Position numbers and translations under genes: made by a program
Notes under the pieces: generated by a model
What the model was told of the DNA's origin: nothing
Databases searched by the model: none
Seen by the model: the letters and a program-made list of their open reading frames with translations, nothing else
Part shown: piece after piece, positions 5,960 through 8,760 of the stretch
How positions within the stretch are numbered: the first letter of the stretch is position 1
Layout of the letters: each line of letters begins with the position of its first letter
Assembly: GCA_023488405.1 (NCBI GenBank)
Contig: JAMDDW010000003.1
Coordinates: 13,718-22,477, forward strand
Source: Candidatus Parvarchaeota archaeon
Lineage (GTDB): Archaea > Nanobdellota > Nanobdellia > Parvarchaeales > Parvarchaeaceae
Direction: 5' to 3'
Length of the DNA stretch: 8,760 nucleotides

Positions 5960-6922
5960 TCCTACAATTTCCTTGAATTTTTTAGTGTAGTCTTCAGGCA
6001 CCATAGTATTAACGAACACATTCTGCCCAAGTTCTATGCCTGCCAAATTCGAAAGCCTTGGATAAACCTCTATGTGCATGTGGTAATCCTTCTCTTTTTT
6101 GTTCTCATGTATGACAAAGTTGTACGCCTGCTCACCAAACAGCTTTTTATTTGTTTGTATTAATTTTTTCAGTCCTTCAACAAGCTCTTCCTTTTCTTCC
6201 TGGCTCAAATCCATTATGTAATTCACATGTCTTTTCGGTAAGATCATGGACTCACCAGCAAATCTTGATCCATAAGGTGCAATAGCTATTATCTTTTCAG
6301 TTTCAAACAAAATTCTTCCCTCCTCTTTCTTTATCGCATCTTCGTAAATGCAGGAATTGTTTTCTTTTAGGTAATTCTTTGCTATCTCTATTTCTATTGC
6401 CGGCGTGCCGAGTATTTCAGGCCATGCTATTATCTGCGTATGTGGATGGCCTATGCTTGCACCCCCAGAGGCTCCATAATTTTTAAAGACCATTACGTGC
6501 TTTATGTAGTTCCTTGAATACAGGTCCTCTTCCCTTTCTATTAAGGTATTCAGCCATTCAAGTGATTTTTTCAGGTTCATGTTTTCAAATTTATCGAAGT
6601 GCTTTGGGCTCTCTATCAAAACTTCATTGTATCCATACCCCGATATAGATGAAAAAAAGCCGTTTTCATATTCTAATGGAGTATGGCCTTCTAGCTCAGG
6701 AAACTTGTTTCTTATCACCATTGTAGTCCAAGGCTCATTTACGTGCATTATCTCAAGATTTACTCTGTCTACTGTATCAGGTTCAAAAGGGCAGTCTTTA
6801 AGGTTTTTTGCGCCTTCATCTTCTATCTCTAATTCCTTTGGCCTGTGGTCCCTGCCCGGAACTATTACTGAATAGTATCCAGTCCTGTAGTCTTTCCTTA
6901 TCTCGCTGTATTGGCTGTCCAT
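5951..6922 (-). CDS. galT: Galactose-1-phosphate uridylyltransferase (GalT, HIT superfamily, 323 aa)
   Basis: GalT exchanges UMP between UDP-glucose and galactose-1-phosphate through a uridylyl-histidine intermediate (Leloir pathway). Here it could link galactose or UDP-sugars to the UDP-glucose pool used by the neighbouring glycogen synthase. The family N-terminus is IRKDYRTGYYSVIVPGRDHRP (8-28). SPKH at 105-108 supplies the usual His. The active site is GHPHTQ (158-163), with nucleophile H161. The C-terminal HIT-like half carries HMHIEVYPRLSNLAG (281-295), then INTMVPE-like VNTMVPE (304-310). The first zinc motif, normally CPFC, reads C44-P-F-E47, so one Cys ligand is replaced by Glu. Length is typical for archaeal forms. 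The gene is leaderless-type, with TTTAAA about 26 bp above the ATG at 6922. It converges on trxB with a 9-bp overlap. A broader archaeal nucleotidyltransferase specificity is possible. Confidence 0.92.
   Translation of the reverse strand: MDSQYSEIRKDYRTGYYSVIVPGRDHRPKELEIEDEGAKNLKDCPFEPDTVDRVNLEIMHVNEPWTTMVIRNKFPELEGHTPLEYENGFFSSISGYGYNEVLIESPKHFDKFENMNLKKSLEWLNTLIEREEDLYSRNYIKHVMVFKNYGASGGASIGHPHTQIIAWPEILGTPAIEIEIAKNYLKENNSCIYEDAIKKEEGRILFETEKIIAIAPYGSRFAGESMILPKRHVNYIMDLSQEEKEELVEGLKKLIQTNKKLFGEQAYNFVIHENKKEKDYHMHIEVYPRLSNLAGIELGQNVFVNTMVPEDYTKKFKEIVGSI
5978..5983 (+). terminator. T6 run behind trxB
   Basis: A TTTTTT run starts 18 bases after the trxB stop, inside the 3' end of the convergent galT gene. 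Archaeal RNA polymerase can terminate at such runs without a hairpin. There is no free intergenic space for any other terminator. Confidence 0.4.
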
Positions 6923-6943
6923 TCCTTATTAAAGGAATTTTTC

Positions 6944-6952
6944 AATTTAAAG
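6944..6952 (-). promoter_or_regulatory. TATA-like box of galT
   Basis: The minus strand reads ACTTTAAATT across this site, and its TTTAAA core (6946-6951) is centred about 26 bp before the ATG at 6922. An AAGGA directly abutting the ATG is too close to act as a Shine-Dalgarno sequence. Confidence 0.5.
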
Positions 6953-7030
6953 TTTTAATGGTTTTTCTGTTTGTATCAAATGCTTAAATGTTGATAAGAT
7001 AATCTGGATTGCAAAATCATTTAAAACAGT

Positions 7031-7048
7031 GGAAAACTTTAAATATAA
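7031..7048 (+). promoter_or_regulatory. BRE-TATA promoter of the thermosome gene
   Basis: GGAAAAC (7031-7037), a BRE-like purine-rich stretch, precedes TTTAAATATAA (7038-7048), the best TATA match in the window. Transcription should start near 7068, leaving a leader of about 50 nt before the ATG at 7121. The region 6953-7030 between the galT and thermosome promoters is AT-rich. It holds only a weak inverted pair, TATCAA (6974-6979) and TTGATA (6991-6996), and no gene. Confidence 0.65.
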
Positions 7049-7055
7049 CACTAAG

Positions 7056-7066
7056 CTCTATTAGAG
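7056..7066. promoter_or_regulatory. Palindrome CTCTATTAGAG between TATA box and predicted transcription start
   Basis: A perfect 5-bp inverted repeat with one central base lies directly between the thermosome TATA box and the predicted start near 7068. Archaeal heat-shock repressors such as Phr bind in this position at chaperone promoters. The sequence is not a clear match to a known operator, so the role is inferred from location. Confidence 0.35.
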
Positions 7067-7070
7067 ATAT

Positions 7071-7088
7071 CAATGCAAGCATGCATTG
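7071..7088 (+). promoter_or_regulatory. 5'-leader hairpin of the thermosome mRNA
   Basis: CAATGCA-AGCA-TGCATTG forms a 7-bp stem with a 4-base loop, right at the predicted 5' end of the transcript and about 20 nt before the ribosome binding site. It could stabilise the mRNA 5' end or act in temperature-dependent control. It does not itself cover the Shine-Dalgarno sequence. Confidence 0.4.
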
Positions 7089-7105
7089 AACATATCTAAG
7101 TTATT

Positions 7106-7115
7106 AGGAGGAGGT
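7106..7115 (+). promoter_or_regulatory. Strong Shine-Dalgarno sequence of the thermosome gene
   Basis: AGGAGGAGGT contains GGAGGT (7110-7115) with a 5-base spacer to the ATG at 7121, and it fixes that start. It is the only clear Shine-Dalgarno sequence at a gene start in the window, where the other genes look leaderless. Confidence 0.85.
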
Positions 7116-7120
7116 ACAAT

Positions 7121-8760
7121 ATGGCAGAAGGAATTCAACCGATTTTCATCTTACCAGAAGGATATAACAGAACAAGCGGAAAGGATGCACAGAGAAATAA
7201 TATAGCGGCGGCCAAAGCCGTAGCAAATGCAGTGAAATCCACTTTGGGGCCAAGAGGAATGGACAAGATGCTTGTTGACAACATAGGGGATATAACAATA
7301 ACAAACGATGGCGTAACTGTTTTGAAGAGCATGGAGATAGAAAACCCTGCAGCAAAGATGATAGTAGAGGTTGCGAAGACGCAGGAAGAAGAAGTAGGGG
7401 ATGGAACTACTACTGCAGTCATAATAGCAGGAGAGCTGCTTAAGAATGCGGAAACACTTTTGGATCAAAGCATACATCCTACTTTGGTTGCTCGTGGCTA
7501 CAGGCTTGCAGCAAACAAGGCACAGGAAATCTTAGACAAGATAAAATTGCACCTGGATATAGCCAATAAGGAAGATCTAAGCAGAATAGTCAAAACTGCA
7601 ATAGTTGGTAAAAGCACTGGAGCCGATACGCACATAGTTTCATTGATAGTGGATGCAGTTCAGCACGTTAAGTCTATGTCAGGCAAGAACGATACGTTGG
7701 ATTTAGATGACATAAAGGTTGAGAAAAAGGTAGGCGGCGGTCTATTGGATTCAAGGTTGATAAAAGGCGTAATAATAGACAAGGAGAAGGTACACCCTGA
7801 TATGCCAGAGGAGATTAAAAACGCAAAGGTTGCTCTTTTAAACTTAGCACTTGAAATAGAAAAGACAAACATAGATGCACAGATAAGGATAGAGAAACCA
7901 GAGCAGTTACAGGCATTCCTTGATGAAGAGGAAAACATGCTCAAGGAGATGGTCGAGAAAATAAAGGCATCTGGAGCAAATGTAGTTATAGTACAAAAGG
8001 GAATAGACGATACAGCACAGCACTTCCTTTCAAAAGCAGGAATACTTGCATTCCGCAGGGTTTCTGAAAATGACATGAAAAAGATTGGAAAGGCAACAGG
8101 CGCAAAAGTTGTAGCAACTCTTGATGAATTGGGTAAGGACAGTCTCGGAGAGGCAGGCATAGTGCATGTTGAAAAGCTTGCAGGAGAAACACTCGCATTG
8201 ATAGAGGAATGCAAGAATCCAAAGGCAGTTACCATCCTTGTAAGGGGCGGAACGGAACACGTAGTAGATGAGATACAAAGGGCAATAGACGACAGTTTGG
8301 GCGATCTTAAATCAGTTATAGAAGATGGCGGTTCTATAGTTGCCGGGGGAGGAGCAGCGGAGCTTGAAGTTTCAAAGAATCTTAGGGACTTTGCAACCGG
8401 CCTTGAAGGTAGGGAGCAGCTTGCAGTTAATTCCTTTGCAGACGCATTGGAAGTTGTTCCAAAGACACTTGCAGAGAACGCTGGTTTAGATCCGATAGAT
8501 ATACTTGTTGAATTGAGAGCAGAGCATCAGAAAGGAAAAACATGGGCAGGCGTAAACCTTTTAGATGTATATAAACCTCAGGTGTCTGATATGTATAAAG
8601 AAGGAGTAATCGAGCCTTTAAGGACAAAAAAACAGGCGATAAAGAGTGCAAGCGAAGTCGCTGTTATGATCCTTAGGATAGACGATATAATAGCAGCAGG
8701 CAAGTCTGCAAATCAGCAGCCGCAGATGCCGCCTGGTGGAATGGGAGGTTATGGAGATTA
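7121..8760 (+). CDS. ths: Thermosome subunit (group II chaperonin, Cpn60/TCP-1), stop at window edge
   Basis: This is a subunit of the archaeal double-ring ATP-dependent chaperonin that folds proteins in the cytosol. 546 codons are visible, ending MGGYGD, and the last two bases (TA) probably begin the stop, because family members are about 540-550 residues with a Gly/Met-rich tail. The equatorial ATP site is intact: [12 protein letters not shown] (42-53), TNDG (61-64), GDGTTT (93-98), and GGGAAELE (409-416), which carries the second conserved acidic region. The apical domain lies at about 210-370, including the helical-protrusion region ([13 protein letters not shown] then the [15 protein letters not shown] helix) that acts as the built-in lid, so no GroES partner is needed. 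No other subunit gene is in the window. The gene has its own promoter, palindrome, leader hairpin and strong ribosome binding site. The alpha or beta subunit type cannot be decided. Confidence 0.97.
   Translation, partial: MAEGIQPIFILPEGYNRTSGKDAQRNNIAAAKAVANAVKSTLGPRGMDKMLVDNIGDITITNDGVTVLKSMEIENPAAKMIVEVAKTQEEEVGDGTTTAVIIAGELLKNAETLLDQSIHPTLVARGYRLAANKAQEILDKIKLHLDIANKEDLSRIVKTAIVGKSTGADTHIVSLIVDAVQHVKSMSGKNDTLDLDDIKVEKKVGGGLLDSRLIKGVIIDKEKVHPDMPEEIKNAKVALLNLALEIEKTNIDAQIRIEKPEQLQAFLDEEENMLKEMVEKIKASGANVVIVQKGIDDTAQHFLSKAGILAFRRVSENDMKKIGKATGAKVVATLDELGKDSLGEAGIVHVEKLAGETLALIEECKNPKAVTILVRGGTEHVVDEIQRAIDDSLGDLKSVIEDGGSIVAGGGAAELEVSKNLRDFATGLEGREQLAVNSFADALEVVPKTLAENAGLDPIDILVELRAEHQKGKTWAGVNLLDVYKPQVSDMYKEGVIEPLRTKKQAIKSASEVAVMILRIDDIIAAGKSANQQPQMPPGGMGGYGD

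Noticed and set aside
6974..6996. TATCAA...TTGATA inverted pair as an operator between galT and the thermosome gene
   Set aside because: It has only 6-bp arms with an 11-base unpaired AT-rich spacer, and it is not positioned against either TATA box. Chance is an adequate explanation.
7135..8651. Several minus-strand open frames opposite the thermosome gene (for example 7660-8235 and 7135-7422)
   Set aside because: They are antisense shadows of a strongly coding thermosome frame. Their translations are Ser/Phe/Leu/Cys-rich without recognisable motifs, and they have no promoter.
1..8760. CRISPR array, insertion sequence, toxin-antitoxin pair or other defence cassette
   Set aside because: I saw no tandem spaced repeats, no transposase-like frames and no small paired genes. 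Almost all the space is taken by recognisable metabolic and housekeeping genes.

Overview
This window is a compact, AT-rich stretch of archaeal chromosome. The archaeal call rests on four things. There is a group II chaperonin (thermosome) subunit. A tRNA-Glu(UUC) gene has no encoded CCA. A GT3-type glycogen synthase is paired with a GH57 amylase. Almost every gene has a TATA-like box centred about 23-27 bp before its start codon, the layout of leaderless archaeal transcripts. ATA, AGA and AGG codons are used heavily. I cannot fix the lineage. A small-genome archaeon (for example DPANN or a Thermoplasmata-like acidophile) would fit, but that is only a guess.

Layout. Positions 1-99 hold a 27-bp inverted copy of downstream sequence and the possible tail of an unidentified gene. 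Then follow a short TraB/ChaN-like protein (140-718, minus), a zinc-containing MDR oxidoreductase (873-1862, minus) and tRNA-Glu (1918-1990, minus). A GH57 amylase-type enzyme (2045-3265, plus) converges on, and overlaps by 74 bp, a GT3 glycogen synthase (3192-4961, minus). Thioredoxin reductase (5039-5959, plus) converges on galactose-1-phosphate uridylyltransferase (5951-6922, minus) with a 9-bp overlap. A 198-bp divergent region leads into the thermosome gene (7121 to the window end, plus), which lacks at most the last base of its stop codon. The orientations alternate, so most genes look singly transcribed.

Function. The GH57 enzyme, the glycogen synthase and GalT form a plausible alpha-glucan theme: UDP-glucose supply or exchange, polymer synthesis, and polymer trimming or remodelling. 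The MDR oxidoreductase, thioredoxin reductase and thermosome are redox and protein-homeostasis genes that simply lie beside them.

I found no convincing new multi-gene system. The observations most worth a second look are the perfect 27-bp inverted repeat at the left edge, the antisense overlap of the glycogen-building and glucan-degrading genes, the regulatory architecture of the thermosome promoter and leader (the only clear leadered, Shine-Dalgarno-driven gene here), a near-identical palindrome in front of the two redox genes, and unusual metal-site residues in GalT and the MDR enzyme.
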